Part shown: positions 43,877 to 52,473 of the stretch, in pieces
Layout of the letters: each line of letters starts with the position of its first letter
Numbering within the stretch: the first letter of the stretch is position 1
From: Clostridia bacterium
GTDB lineage: Bacteria > Bacillota > Clostridia > TANB77 > UBA1234
Direction of reading: 5' to 3'
Length of the DNA: 64,000 nt
Assembly (NCBI GenBank): GCA_900765095.1
Contig: CAAFRB010000082.1
Span: 1 to 64,000, forward strand
Translations under genes and position numbers: made by a program
Notes under the pieces: generated by a model
The model's input: only the letters and a program-made list of their open reading frames with translations
Told to the model about the DNA's origin: nothing
The model's database searches: none

Positions 43877-45752
43877 TAGACGTGGTGGAGTCGCAGAAAT
43901 TAAAGACATAAAGAAAACAACAAAAAGGCTTTTATCATATTTTAAAAAGTATAAGTTTGCTATGGTAATGGTTGTTATTTTCATTATTCTTTCTTCTTTG
44001 ACTGGTGTAGCAAGTTCTATTTTTATTGAAAAACTTATTGATGATTATATAACGCCACTTATGGGTAGTGTAAATCCAGATTTATCTGGAATAATTAGGC
44101 TACTAACTGTAATGGCTGGAGTGTTCATAGTTGGAATTATAAGTAATTATGCTTATGCTAGAATAATGGTTAATGTAGCACAAGGAATATTAAGAGTAGT
44201 AAGGGATGAAATGTTTTCAAAGATGCAATCTCTTCCTGTAGGTTACTTCGATTCGCATACTCATGGCGAGATAATGAGTCGTTATACAAACGATATTGAT
44301 TCTTTGCGTGAAATGATTTCAGATGGTGTACCAGAAGTAATTAGTTCTTTGATGACTATCATTGCAGTATTTTGTGCTATGCTTTATATAGATGTTTTCT
44401 TAACTTTGATTGTTGTTGCTACATTAATTTTGATGTTACAAATAACAAAAAAAGTTGGTGGTAAGAGTGCGACATACTTTGTTAAACAACAGGAATCATT
44501 AGGAAAACTAAATGGCTTCATTGAGGAAATGATTAATGGCCAAAAGGTTATAAAAGTTTTCTGCCATGAAGAAACATCTAAAGAAGATTTTGATAAGTTA
44601 AATGAAGAGTGGAGAGTAAATTCTACAATTGCTAACCAAACTTCGATTATTTTGATGCCAATAATGGGGAACATATCTAATATTCAATATGTTTTGATTG
44701 CTATTGTTGGTGGTATACTTGCCTTGAATGGTGTTAATGGACTTTTGATTGGTGAAATAGTTGGATTCTTAAATTTGAGTAAGAGCTTTAATATGCCTGT
44801 TTCAAGAGTTGCACAACAGATAAATTCTATAGCTCTTGCATTAGCTGGTGCTGAAAGAATATTTGAGCTTATGGATCAAATTCCAGAAGAAAACAATGGA
44901 AAAGTAACACTTGTAAATGTTGAATATGTTGATGATGATATAATTGAGACAGATAAACATACTGAAAACTGGGCTTGGAAAAAGTTTGAAGATGATGGTT
45001 CAACAACGTATGTTGAATTAAAGGGATATGTAGAATTTAAAAATGTTACATTTGGATATAAAGAAAATAAAATTGTTTTGAAAAATATTTCACTTTATGC
45101 AAAGCCTGGTCAAAAGATTGCTTTTGTTGGTGCTACAGGTGCTGGTAAAACAACAATTACTAATCTTTTAAATCGTTTTTATGAAATACAAGATGGAGAA
45201 ATTATTTATGATGGAATTAACATCAAAGATATGAATAAAGATGACTTAAGACGTTCGCTTGGTATTGTATTGCAAGATACTAACTTGTTCACAGGAACTA
45301 TAATGGATAATATAAGATATGGAAGACTTGATGCAACTGATGAAGAAATAATTGAAGCTGCTAAACTTGCTAATGCTGACGGATTTATAACAAGATTGCC
45401 TGATGGGTATAACACATGGATTACTGGAAATGGTGAGAGCTTATCACAAGGACAAAGACAGCTTTTATCTATAGCAAGAGCTGCTGTTGCAGATCCACCA
45501 GTAATGATTCTTGATGAAGCAACTTCAAGTATTGATACGAGAACAGAAGCTATTGTACAAGATGGTATGGATAAGTTAATGAATGGAAGAACTGTTTTTG
45601 TAATTGCTCATAGACTTTCTACTGTAAGAAATTCAAAGGCTATAATTGTTCTTGACCACGGAAAGATTATTGAAAGAGGAGAACATGACTATTTGATAGA
45701 ACAAAAGGGAACATATTATCAGCTTTACACTGGTGCTTTTGAATTAGAATAA
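43863..45752 (+). CDS. Heterodimeric ABC exporter subunit 2 (catalytic)
   Basis: A 629-residue half-transporter; ATG at 43863 lies 8 bases after AGGAGG (a GTG at 43857 is too close). Six membrane helices lie between residues 35 and 320. The nucleotide-binding domain has GATGAGKTT (near residue 423), LSQGQRQLL and MILDEATSSID with the catalytic Glu intact. The roughly 50-residue insertion before the NBD (VTLVNVEYVDDDIIETDKHTENWAWKKF) is typical for the larger partner of this exporter type. Together with subunit 1 it forms the transporter, controlled by the MarR gene at the head of the operon. Confidence 0.94.
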   Translation: MRPNSRRGGVAEIKDIKKTTKRLLSYFKKYKFAMVMVVIFIILSSLTGVASSIFIEKLIDDYITPLMGSVNPDLSGIIRLLTVMAGVFIVGIISNYAYARIMVNVAQGILRVVRDEMFSKMQSLPVGYFDSHTHGEIMSRYTNDIDSLREMISDGVPEVISSLMTIIAVFCAMLYIDVFLTLIVVATLILMLQITKKVGGKSATYFVKQQESLGKLNGFIEEMINGQKVIKVFCHEETSKEDFDKLNEEWRVNSTIANQTSIILMPIMGNISNIQYVLIAIVGGILALNGVNGLLIGEIVGFLNLSKSFNMPVSRVAQQINSIALALAGAERIFELMDQIPEENNGKVTLVNVEYVDDDIIETDKHTENWAWKKFEDDGSTTYVELKGYVEFKNVTFGYKENKIVLKNISLYAKPGQKIAFVGATGAGKTTITNLLNRFYEIQDGEIIYDGINIKDMNKDDLRRSLGIVLQDTNLFTGTIMDNIRYGRLDATDEEIIEAAKLANADGFITRLPDGYNTWITGNGESLSQGQRQLLSIARAAVADPPVMILDEATSSIDTRTEAIVQDGMDKLMNGRTVFVIAHRLSTVRNSKAIIVLDHGKIIERGEHDYLIEQKGTYYQLYTGAFELE

Positions 45753-45822
45753 AAGTTAATAAAATAGGGTATATTTCAGTTTAATTATTTAAAATATTAT
45801 GAAAAAAGATACTCTTGATACA

Positions 45823-45863
45823 AAAAAATCCTCCAGTTTTTTAATCGTCTGAAGGATTTTTTG
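45823..45863 (+). terminator. Terminator of the exporter operon
   Basis: AAAATCCTCCAG pairs with TTGAAGGATTTTTT-type arm (with G-U pairs), followed by TTGTC, about 70 bases after the stop. Confidence 0.75.
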
Positions 45864-45934
45864 TCATCTTTTTCCTTGAAAACTCAAGTGTTTATTTAAT
45901 TAAAGCAAAGAATATTACTTTAATTTCCCATTTT

Positions 45935-46807
45935 TTATATTTGGTCGTCTTCAAAAACTTGTTCTGGTTTTACTTCTAACACTTCAGGGTGTAAGAAAAG
46001 ACCAGTGAAGTATTTTAAAGCTGAGGATAAATAATATCCGTCACCAATTCTTTCATCGGCAACAAAACGTAATCTCATTATCTTTCTTTGAACTATCTTA
46101 CCTTCTCTATTTATAACTCTCTGAGCCTTTTTAGTTCCCATTGCTATGAATATAGATGTTGTACCAAAGTTATAAATGTGGTGATAGATAGGCTCAGAAC
46201 CAATAGAGCCCATATTTGTTATAAATACACTCGTGTGAAATGGACTAAGATTATGGATGAATTTTGGCATTATTCCATAAAAGTCTAATAGTTTGATTGT
46301 ACCTATAACAAATGAGAACAAGAAACGAGGAAGATGATTTAATACGCCCATAAATTTATTTACGTCGCCATTTCCTGCATTATCTCCTTTATTAGCTTGT
46401 ATTTCTTCTTTTAATCTTTTTGATATATCATCTACAGTATCATCTGGATTAAACTTTAATTTAATAGGTGAACTGTCTGAATTTATATTCAATTCTCTCT
46501 TTACAACCATAGAAAATTCTATATCATCTCTAGCATATAATCTTCTACCAGCTATAAATCTATTTAAACGAGGATATTGAGATATGGTTCTAACAAATGC
46601 AGCAAAAAAGTAGTCTAGAAAACTTATTTGCTCACCATTTGCTCTACGTTTGTGGATAAGTTCTTCAACGTTGCTAACGTCAAGCTCAGCATCAAAAGCA
46701 ACTTGAGCATCATTTCTAGTTTTCATTAGAAAGGGTTCAATTACATTTGTTGGATCTGAATGTCGTATTCTTCTGCCATCGTACCTATCTCCAAATTTTT
46801 TCTTCAT
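45935..46807 (-). CDS. Stand-alone E2-like acyltransferase domain, catalytic His replaced
   Basis: A 290-residue protein; ATG follows GGAGAA. It corresponds to the catalytic domain of 2-oxoacid dehydrogenase E2 enzymes (chloramphenicol acetyltransferase fold), without lipoyl or peripheral-subunit domains. VSNVEELIHKRRANGEQISFLDYFFAAFVRTISQYPRLNRF, FITNMGSIG and the end VADERIGDGYYLSSALKY match that fold. In E2 and CAT the last motif is H-x-x-x-D-G with a catalytic His; here the position is Glu (DERIGDG), so normal acetyl transfer is unlikely. Similar stand-alone proteins occur in Clostridia. Function unknown; possibly structural or acting on a different substrate. It has its own promoter. Confidence 0.82.
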   Translation of the reverse strand: MKKKFGDRYDGRRIRHSDPTNVIEPFLMKTRNDAQVAFDAELDVSNVEELIHKRRANGEQISFLDYFFAAFVRTISQYPRLNRFIAGRRLYARDDIEFSMVVKRELNINSDSSPIKLKFNPDDTVDDISKRLKEEIQANKGDNAGNGDVNKFMGVLNHLPRFLFSFVIGTIKLLDFYGIMPKFIHNLSPFHTSVFITNMGSIGSEPIYHHIYNFGTTSIFIAMGTKKAQRVINREGKIVQRKIMRLRFVADERIGDGYYLSSALKYFTGLFLHPEVLEVKPEQVFEDDQI

Positions 46808-46851
46808 AAAAATTCTCCTTTATATTTTACTTTTAACCTAAGTTCAGACAT

Positions 46852-46880
46852 ATTATACAATAAAGTTACATTTTTTTCAA
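46852..46880 (-). promoter_or_regulatory. Promoter of the E2-like gene
   Basis: On the minus strand TTGAAA (46880-46875), 17-base spacer, TATAAT (46857-46852). Confidence 0.7.
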
Positions 46881-46995
46881 ATTTATTTTTTATACAGTAG
46901 AAAAGTAACAAATTTGCAACATTTTATGTATTAGTTTTCTTTAATTTATGGGAGAGATTTCTTTCTTTTTTGTAGTAGAAAAATCAGGTTAAAAA

Positions 46996-47050
46996 ATGCA
47001 AAAAAATGGGCTCGCATCAATGAATGATGCAAGCCCATTTTTTATTTTTA
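46996..47050 (-). terminator. Duplicated terminator, copy 1
   Basis: ATGGGCTCGCATCA pairs with TGATGCAAGCCCAT-type arm around a short loop; T-runs on both sides. It ends the CYTH gene on the minus strand, whose stop codon it touches. The same 54 bases, with one extra C, recur at 49172-49226. Confidence 0.85.
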
Positions 47051-47644
47051 TAACGGTTGTTTTTCAAGTTGACAAGTTACAAGGAAATTACCTAATTTAT
47101 TGTCAAATTCATTTTTAAAATTTTCATTCTCTAAAAGTACTTTAAAGATATCTCCATACAAGGGAGATGGTTCATAGTCTATACCAACTACTTTTTTTAA
47201 GCTGGAAATCTTTTCTTCAGCATTATCTGTATCTTGATATTCAATTTCAACGTACGTACCAAGCATATCAATTTGGTCTATGAACAACATTAAACCATTA
47301 TATTCAAAAATCTCGCGACTTCTGCTCATGTAAAGATATGGCTTCATGCCTAATTTTTCAAAGAATCTTACACCATTGGCAAAATTTGAAAGACTAACTT
47401 TTTCTTCCTCAAATTCTACTAATGTAGAGTCTTTTACTTTCCTTTTTATTTCCATCCAGATTTTTTTACCTTTTTGTCTTACTCTACATACATAGCCGTA
47501 ATTAGCTAGAGATTCGAAACCATCATATCCCAGAGTTAAGTCAATCTGCTTTTGAGGTTCAACTTTAACGTGAGATATTTCTCTTATTCTTCTTGCGATA
47601 TCTTCTGAAATTTTAAATCTAATCTCTTTTTCAATATTACTCAT
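47048..47644 (-). CDS. CYTH-domain protein
   Basis: A 198-residue protein. I choose ATG 47644: it overlaps the stop of the upstream radical SAM gene (ATGAGTAA) and GAGAGGA lies 10 bases before. The CYTH fold is evident from the opening EKEIRFKI (the ExExK-like motif), RVRQKGKKIWMEIKRKV (Arg/Lys strand binding phosphates), LFIDQIDMLGTYVEIEY (acidic strand for metal) and a final helix. CYTH proteins hydrolyse or cyclise triphosphates (thiamine triphosphatase, class IV adenylate cyclase, tripolyphosphatase). The substrate is not clear here. Tight coupling with a MoaA-like radical SAM gene and nearness of a Nudix gene suggest nucleotide chemistry. Confidence 0.85.
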   Translation of the reverse strand: MSNIEKEIRFKISEDIARRIREISHVKVEPQKQIDLTLGYDGFESLANYGYVCRVRQKGKKIWMEIKRKVKDSTLVEFEEEKVSLSNFANGVRFFEKLGMKPYLYMSRSREIFEYNGLMLFIDQIDMLGTYVEIEYQDTDNAEEKISSLKKVVGIDYEPSPLYGDIFKVLLENENFKNEFDNKLGNFLVTCQLEKQPL

Positions 47645-48560
47645 CGCTTTTTTTCCTCTCATTTAAATGATGTTTGCAATTCTCACCGAACATGTTTAGA
47701 GCATTCTGCACACCTTGAATCAACATACTCTTATTTTGAGACTTTATTGCGTCGTATACATCAATGTAGGAATCATCCTCTCTACAATAATATATTCTAC
47801 CATTAGGTGATACAAAGATATCATTTTCATTCTTACAATAATCCACAGGTTTTTCAGCGTTTTTTATATATGAACAAAAAATCTTCGTTAAACCGACGTT
47901 GATATCTCCATTAGTATAGTTTTGCTTACGAGTTGGAGAATGAAAAGGAACGAAATTATTTTTTAGCAGGTACTTCTCTATTTGAGTGATAGGAACGTAA
48001 CCATCACAATTATCTGGATATAATTGAATTGCTTTCACGTTTGCATTAATACTAGTAGCAAACTTAACAATGTCCATGAATTCTTTTTCACTACTATTAA
48101 TACCATCTACAACTGCAACATTTAAACATACATTAACGTTTGGATACATTTCCCTAAATCTCTGTAATCCATAAATTATTTTATGCAAGGGATTTGGCTT
48201 TTGCACAATCTCTTGAAACTTTACGCCATCTAGAGTGTGAAAAGAGATATTTGCAGTATTAATATAATTGCCTATAAGAAGATTTTCTGATAGGTTGTAG
48301 CCGTTTGATACAATGGTTATTTTCCCACCTTCAAAAAATATCTTTTTACAAATTTCCAGAATATCTTTTCTTAAGAGAGGTTCACCACCGGTTATTGTAG
48401 TTGTGTTAAATCCATATTCTTTTTGAACAGTTTTAAATAAAAATTCATAATCATTACTGTTTAATGATGCAATACTAGTGTTTCTTTGACCTTCTTTATG
48501 GCAAAAATAACAATTAAAATTGCAATTATTGGTAACCAACAGCCTTAACTCCCGTCCCAT
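47637..48560 (-). CDS. MoaA-like radical SAM protein
   Basis: A 307-residue protein; ATG follows AGGAGG. The radical SAM cluster is C13-NFN-C17-YF-C20 in LRLLVTNNCNFNCYFCHKEG, close to the MoaA opening. TITGGEPLLRKDI is the SAM-contacting GGEP motif. Further Cys toward the end (IFCSYIKN, DYCKNEND, IYYCREDD, ENCKHH) could ligate a second cluster, as in MoaA, where it binds GTP. The canonical MoaA C-terminal GG tail is absent. I infer a MoaA paralogue acting on a nucleotide or a peptide, not molybdenum cofactor synthesis; no other moa gene is nearby. Overlaps the CYTH gene by 8 bases. Confidence 0.85.
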   Translation of the reverse strand: MGRELRLLVTNNCNFNCYFCHKEGQRNTSIASLNSNDYEFLFKTVQKEYGFNTTTITGGEPLLRKDILEICKKIFFEGGKITIVSNGYNLSENLLIGNYINTANISFHTLDGVKFQEIVQKPNPLHKIIYGLQRFREMYPNVNVCLNVAVVDGINSSEKEFMDIVKFATSINANVKAIQLYPDNCDGYVPITQIEKYLLKNNFVPFHSPTRKQNYTNGDINVGLTKIFCSYIKNAEKPVDYCKNENDIFVSPNGRIYYCREDDSYIDVYDAIKSQNKSMLIQGVQNALNMFGENCKHHLNERKKSDE

Positions 48561-48612
48561 ACATTTTCCTCCTTAATTTAAAGTCGGTATTAAAATATTT
48601 TTCACATCTGTA

Positions 48613-48641
48613 GTTATACCATCTAAATAATCTTATGTCAA
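48613..48641 (-). promoter_or_regulatory. Promoter of the radical SAM-CYTH operon
   Basis: On the minus strand TTGACA (48641-48636), 17-base spacer, TATAAC (48618-48613). The Nudix gene is divergent from the same 150-base spacer. Confidence 0.75.
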
Positions 48642-48710
48642 GCATAATTACTTTTTTCACTTGTTTTTTCGCTAATTTTGTGTTATTCTCAATGCAGAGG
48701 AGGATTTCTT

Positions 48711-49157
48711 ATGGAAAAGCATTTTACTACATCTGTCTATGTTTATAATCCAGATATAGACAAATTTTTGTTTATTTATCATAAAAAATTAAAAAAATGG
48801 CTACAACCTGGTGGACATATTGAACAAAATGAAAATCCTGAAGATTGTGCTATAAGAGAGGTAAAAGAGGAAACTGGTTTAGATGTTGAATTAGTTGGTG
48901 AAAGATTGCCACGAGAAACGGATCTTATAAGACCATTTGCTATTCAGTTGAACAAGATTAATGAAGAACATCAGCATTTTGATATTGTTTATTTGTCTAA
49001 AACTTTTCAAATTAATTTTCAGAAAAATGAAGAAGAAACGGAAGGAATTAATTGGTATACTGCGGAAGAAATATTAAATGATAATTTTGATACTTTCGAA
49101 GCTCAGAAAATGTGGATTAGATATTTTGAGTGTAATATGAAAGATTTATTAAATTAG
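48711..49157 (+). CDS. Nudix hydrolase
   Basis: A 148-residue protein; ATG at 48711 follows AGAGGAGG. The Nudix box is complete: G-GHIEQNENPEDCAIREVKEETGLDV (about residues 38-63), matching Gx5Ex7REUxEExGU. LQPGGH precedes it and the final ETEGINWYTAEEIL is the usual end strand and helix. Nudix enzymes cleave nucleoside diphosphates linked to another group; the substrate is unknown. It is divergent from the MoaA-like/CYTH operon and the three are enclosed by the two near-identical terminators, so a functional link is plausible, perhaps clearing or making an unusual nucleotide. Confidence 0.93.
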   Translation: MEKHFTTSVYVYNPDIDKFLFIYHKKLKKWLQPGGHIEQNENPEDCAIREVKEETGLDVELVGERLPRETDLIRPFAIQLNKINEEHQHFDIVYLSKTFQINFQKNEEETEGINWYTAEEILNDNFDTFEAQKMWIRYFECNMKDLLN

Positions 49158-49171
49158 TTGCATTTAAACGT

Positions 49172-49226
49172 ATGCAAAAAAATGGGCTCGCATCAATGAA
49201 TGATGCAAGCCCCATTTTTTATTTTT
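49172..49226 (+). terminator. Duplicated terminator, copy 2
   Basis: Same sequence and orientation as 46996-47050, except for one extra C in the right arm (GCAAGCCCCAT). Here it ends the Nudix gene on the plus strand, with ATTTTTTATTTTT as tail. Confidence 0.85.
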
Positions 49227-49300
49227 CCTTCTTTTAGTTTTTATTGTATGAGAGGCTCTCAGCTTATTAGCTCACTTGTTTAGTATGAAAGCAAGAAAAA

Positions 49301-50803
49301 TTATTTCTCGCTCAGTTCATCGCTGTCAGCATCTTCATACCTTCTAATCGGCGGAATGTCCATGATAATTGGCGTATTCGACTTTTTATCAGAGGTTAGT
49401 AATTCTATTGACCCATCAGAATGGATGTGGCAAACACCTTCTGGCGCACTCTGAAATACTTGATAAAGTGCGGGCTGTAAGAGCTCGTCTATTTTTGTAT
49501 CAAGGTCACGTGCACCGGTTTTAGATTTTAGTGACTCGTTCGCTAACTTGTCAATCAGTAATGGATTTACAATGAGGTCGTAATGTCTGGTTTTGAAATA
49601 CACATTGTACTTATTCAAAAGTGCATATATGATTTCGATGAGAATATCTTTCGTTAAATCGTTAAGCTTAAGGACGATTGGAATACGACCAACAATTTCG
49701 GGGATAAATCCATATTCGATTAAGTCGTCTTGAGTCAAATTACTTAGCGAAACAGAAGGCTTATCATTGTTAAAGCCGATTCTTTTTACCTTAAGGCGAT
49801 TAGCAATGATATCTTCTAATCCTACGAATGCACCCATCATGATAACCGTTAGATTACCAGTATAAAAGGGCACAGTCCCTTTACAAATCCATACTTCGGA
49901 CGGTTCAAGAATCTTAAGTAATTCCTGCTGAACTGCTTTACCAGTGACATCTTTTGAATTGCTATCTGGTGAAACAGCCTTTTTGTCAAATTCGTCCAGT
50001 ATGACTATCCCATTTTCCGCTAATTGAATATTTCCCTTAGCAGCATTGTAAAGTCGCTCAAGTACATTTTCGACTTTATCTCCAATGTATCCAGCCGAGG
50101 TGATTGGAGTAGCGTTTGACACAGAGTAGGTGATGTTGAACATTTTAGCTACAGTTGTAGCAAGTAACGTTTTACCGACTCCAGTTCCACCAACGAGTAA
50201 AACATGTTTACGTTTTGGTACTTTCTTTTCTTTGCCCAAGCATTCTACCAAATTAGTTGGGAGCATATCGGAATATTCCTCGATGCAATTAGACATCTGA
50301 TTAAAGTAGATTGTATAGACAAGTCTTTTTAGAGCTTCATCCTGACCAAATACGGTGCTTTGTGCCATTTTGACGTAATCATCTAAAGGGCAACCAAGAC
50401 ACGAGTACGACGCACTGAACTTCTGTAAATAACTATTATTTTCTGAAATATTAGTTTTACTAGACTCGTCTGTATCTGTGTGACTATCATTTTTGTAAAC
50501 TGTGCAATCATTTTTGTTATTAATGATTGGGGTGTTGCCTTGAGGAGGTTTGTGCGTGAATGTTTCAAGGATGAAATTCATGAATCTATCATTCGAAAGC
50601 CCTGTAATACTATTAGTAGGTGGTAGCTGTGGTTCTTCATCGTTAGCGCTGTAGTACTCAATGCAGTCAGAGCATACACATCCGCGTTTTCTTTCCAGGT
50701 TAATCGGAACGACAGCGTACGGTGCGTCTATGTCGTTGTAGTCAATCTCTGGAAGTACTAATTGCTTACAAGAAAAGCACCGAATACGACGGTTATATGC
50801 CAT
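49301..50803 (-). CDS. ClpX-like AAA+ unfoldase, divergent paralogue
   Basis: A 500-residue protein starting at ATG 50803 (AGGGAG 8 bases upstream). N-terminal zinc domain: CFSCKQ...CVCSDCIEYY (about residues 9-50), as in ClpX but with a longer spacer; then a 90-residue polar linker. The AAA+ core has Walker A GGTGVGKT, pore loop AGYIGDK (GYVG in ClpX), Walker B GIVILDEFDKK, the ClpP-docking tripeptide IGF in KRIGFNNDK, and the sensor region GFIPEIVGRIPIV. So it should unfold proteins and could dock ClpP. G+C and codon use are clearly higher than in the neighbours, with its own promoter-sized gap: probable horizontal origin, for instance phage or plasmid. Not the housekeeping clpX. Confidence 0.87.
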   Translation of the reverse strand: MAYNRRIRCFSCKQLVLPEIDYNDIDAPYAVVPINLERKRGCVCSDCIEYYSANDEEPQLPPTNSITGLSNDRFMNFILETFTHKPPQGNTPIINNKNDCTVYKNDSHTDTDESSKTNISENNSYLQKFSASYSCLGCPLDDYVKMAQSTVFGQDEALKRLVYTIYFNQMSNCIEEYSDMLPTNLVECLGKEKKVPKRKHVLLVGGTGVGKTLLATTVAKMFNITYSVSNATPITSAGYIGDKVENVLERLYNAAKGNIQLAENGIVILDEFDKKAVSPDSNSKDVTGKAVQQELLKILEPSEVWICKGTVPFYTGNLTVIMMGAFVGLEDIIANRLKVKRIGFNNDKPSVSLSNLTQDDLIEYGFIPEIVGRIPIVLKLNDLTKDILIEIIYALLNKYNVYFKTRHYDLIVNPLLIDKLANESLKSKTGARDLDTKIDELLQPALYQVFQSAPEGVCHIHSDGSIELLTSDKKSNTPIIMDIPPIRRYEDADSDELSEK

Positions 50804-51265
50804 AATCAACTCTCCCTTCTTTATTGTGTTGGGAAACTAAGTTTTAAATCCATTGACATTATATCACATTTTTCTCGCAATAGGAAGTGGTATTTTTGTG
50901 TACTACTATGACTTCCGTTTATTGCTATTTAGCTTATTATCTAACCTAGAAGGTTTGTGATGGAGCTTAAGTGTGTTTTACGACTAATGGTAACTAAAAT
51001 AAATTATTGAACATTAACATTCATTTGTTATAACGCGTATATAAGTGCGAAATGCGGATATGCTCGAAATTTGTCGATGGCTTTTTGTTGACTTATAGGA
51101 GATATGGTAATAAACTATGGTTGTCTTAGAAAATTCCTTGTGGCGATTCTGCCAAATTATTTCCAAGAAAGATTTATATTGTTTGTGTATTAACGGAAAT
51201 TACTCGTTTATGTAGCTCTAATACGGATAGTTTTCGCTATTTTGCAAACTAATTTAGGAGGTTTT
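50804..51265. other. 460-base intergenic region
   Basis: No gene seen. On the minus strand TATAAT (in ATGTGATATAATGTC, about 50856-50870) may be the -10 of the ClpX-like gene. GCAATAGGAAGT (about 50878) and ACTTCCGTTTATTGC (about 50912) form an imperfect inverted repeat upstream of it, a possible operator. The remainder (50940-51240) has no feature I can name; it is richer in G+C than most spacers here. Confidence 0.4.
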
Positions 51266-51790
51266 ATGAAGTCAATTTTAAAAAGAATTTTATTTATTTG
51301 CAGTATTTTTATTTTATCAACTACAGCTTTGTCTTATGCCGGTACGCTGATTAAGAAAGTCTATTTTTCTGGTTTCCCAATTTATGTAGATGGCGAGGAA
51401 TATTCTTCGCAAAATCCAATTTTGTCATATCAAGATAGAACGTATATGCCTCTAAGGGAATTTGCAGAAATGCTTGGGGTAAAAGTGGATTTTGAAGATG
51501 GAAAAATATATTTAAAAACACCTGATATTTATGAAAATAATGAAAGAAAAGATGATGGTATTGAAGAAGAAAAAGGTAGTCTTTCTTATTCAGAGAATGA
51601 ATCTTTAGCAGAAAATAACGTTTCTAGTATTACAGAAAATACAAGCAATGATAATGTAGTGTATATATCTAAAAGTGGTACAAAATATCATAAAATAAAG
51701 CAGTGTACCAAGGCAAACTATTCTCCGATTACGTTGTCGGAAGCTCTTCAAAAAGGGTACACTGCTTGTTTAAGATGTTATAAACAATAA
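51266..51790 (+). CDS. Exported stalk-domain protein with C-terminal Cys motif
   Basis: A 174-residue protein; ATG at 51266 follows AGGAGG. Signal peptide about 1-26 (LFICSIFILSTTALSYA). Residues 30-85 match the copper amine oxidase N-terminal-like stalk domain (PIYVDGEEY..NPILSYQDRTYMPLREFAEMLGVKVDFEDGKIYL), common on Clostridial exported proteins. A polar, acidic linker follows. The last 40 residues, VYISKSGTKYHKIKQCTK..ITLSEALQKGYTACLRCYK, form a small Y-H-x4-C ... C-x-x-C motif, seen at the end of several secreted hydrolases and likely to bind zinc. No catalytic domain is present. It stands alone. Confidence 0.82.
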   Translation: MKSILKRILFICSIFILSTTALSYAGTLIKKVYFSGFPIYVDGEEYSSQNPILSYQDRTYMPLREFAEMLGVKVDFEDGKIYLKTPDIYENNERKDDGIEEEKGSLSYSENESLAENNVSSITENTSNDNVVYISKSGTKYHKIKQCTKANYSPITLSEALQKGYTACLRCYKQ

Positions 51791-51827
51791 TATAATTTTT
51801 GAAAAATAACATTTTGAGTAGTTAGAG

Positions 51828-52451
51828 TTAATTGTATCTTATAGGTCCTTCGACGAATTCGTCTTTTCTTTCTACACTATCATGGTAACATCCACTAATG
51901 TGTGGCTTAAAGCAATCTTCTTTTGATGCTGTATTGGAGTGGGTAAGATTAACTTTAAATGACAATAAACCTATATCAAGAGTAGATAATTCTTTAGTTA
52001 AATTTACTTCTATAGCTTTATTTAATGAAGAGTGCAAGTCATAAGACTTTATTGAACCTATTGCAAAATAAAGTGAACTTAATATTATATCATCAATACT
52101 TCTTCTTACACTTTGTAGTAAATCTTGTGTGTTTAAAATATCATTTGAAGCATAAATACAAGTTACATTAGCAGATATTATAGCACCATCTTCTGTTTCA
52201 AAAAAATTATTAAGTGTTCTTGAAACTGGAGCTTTTGATATGCGTGATGTTATTTTGTCATTTGGACCAAGTAATATTCTTTTACCAGAAGTTAAAGTTT
52301 TGTAGTAGTGAGTGTTTCTATCAATTATATAAATAGATTCTGGTGGTACAAAGTTTGGGGTATATTCATTAGTGTTTGTGCTTTTATTTGAAAGTGTAGC
52401 TATGTAGATAATCGCAACGTAAATAAAAATAATTATTAGAAAAAATGACAT
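51828..52451 (-). CDS. SPFH/Band 7-like membrane protein
   Basis: A 207-residue protein; ATG 52451 follows AAAGGAG (an upstream ATG at 52469 is itself part of that site). One N-terminal membrane helix (FFLIIIFIYVAIIYIAT) is followed by a region resembling the SPFH domain: PPESIYIIDRNTHYYKTLTSGKRILLGPNDK, then VSRTLNNFFETEDGAIISANVTCIYA, the second being the typical strand pair of Band 7 proteins, and a helix before NKAIEVNLTKELSTLDIGLLSFKVNL. It lacks the long coiled coil of flotillins. Probably organises membrane microdomains or a protease; no partner is visible. It follows the DUF362-ferredoxin gene by 22 bases, so both share a message. Confidence 0.75.
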   Translation of the reverse strand: MSFFLIIIFIYVAIIYIATLSNKSTNTNEYTPNFVPPESIYIIDRNTHYYKTLTSGKRILLGPNDKITSRISKAPVSRTLNNFFETEDGAIISANVTCIYASNDILNTQDLLQSVRRSIDDIILSSLYFAIGSIKSYDLHSSLNKAIEVNLTKELSTLDIGLLSFKVNLTHSNTASKEDCFKPHISGCYHDSVERKDEFVEGPIRYN

Positions 52452-52473
52452 CGCTAAATCTCCTTTCATTCAA

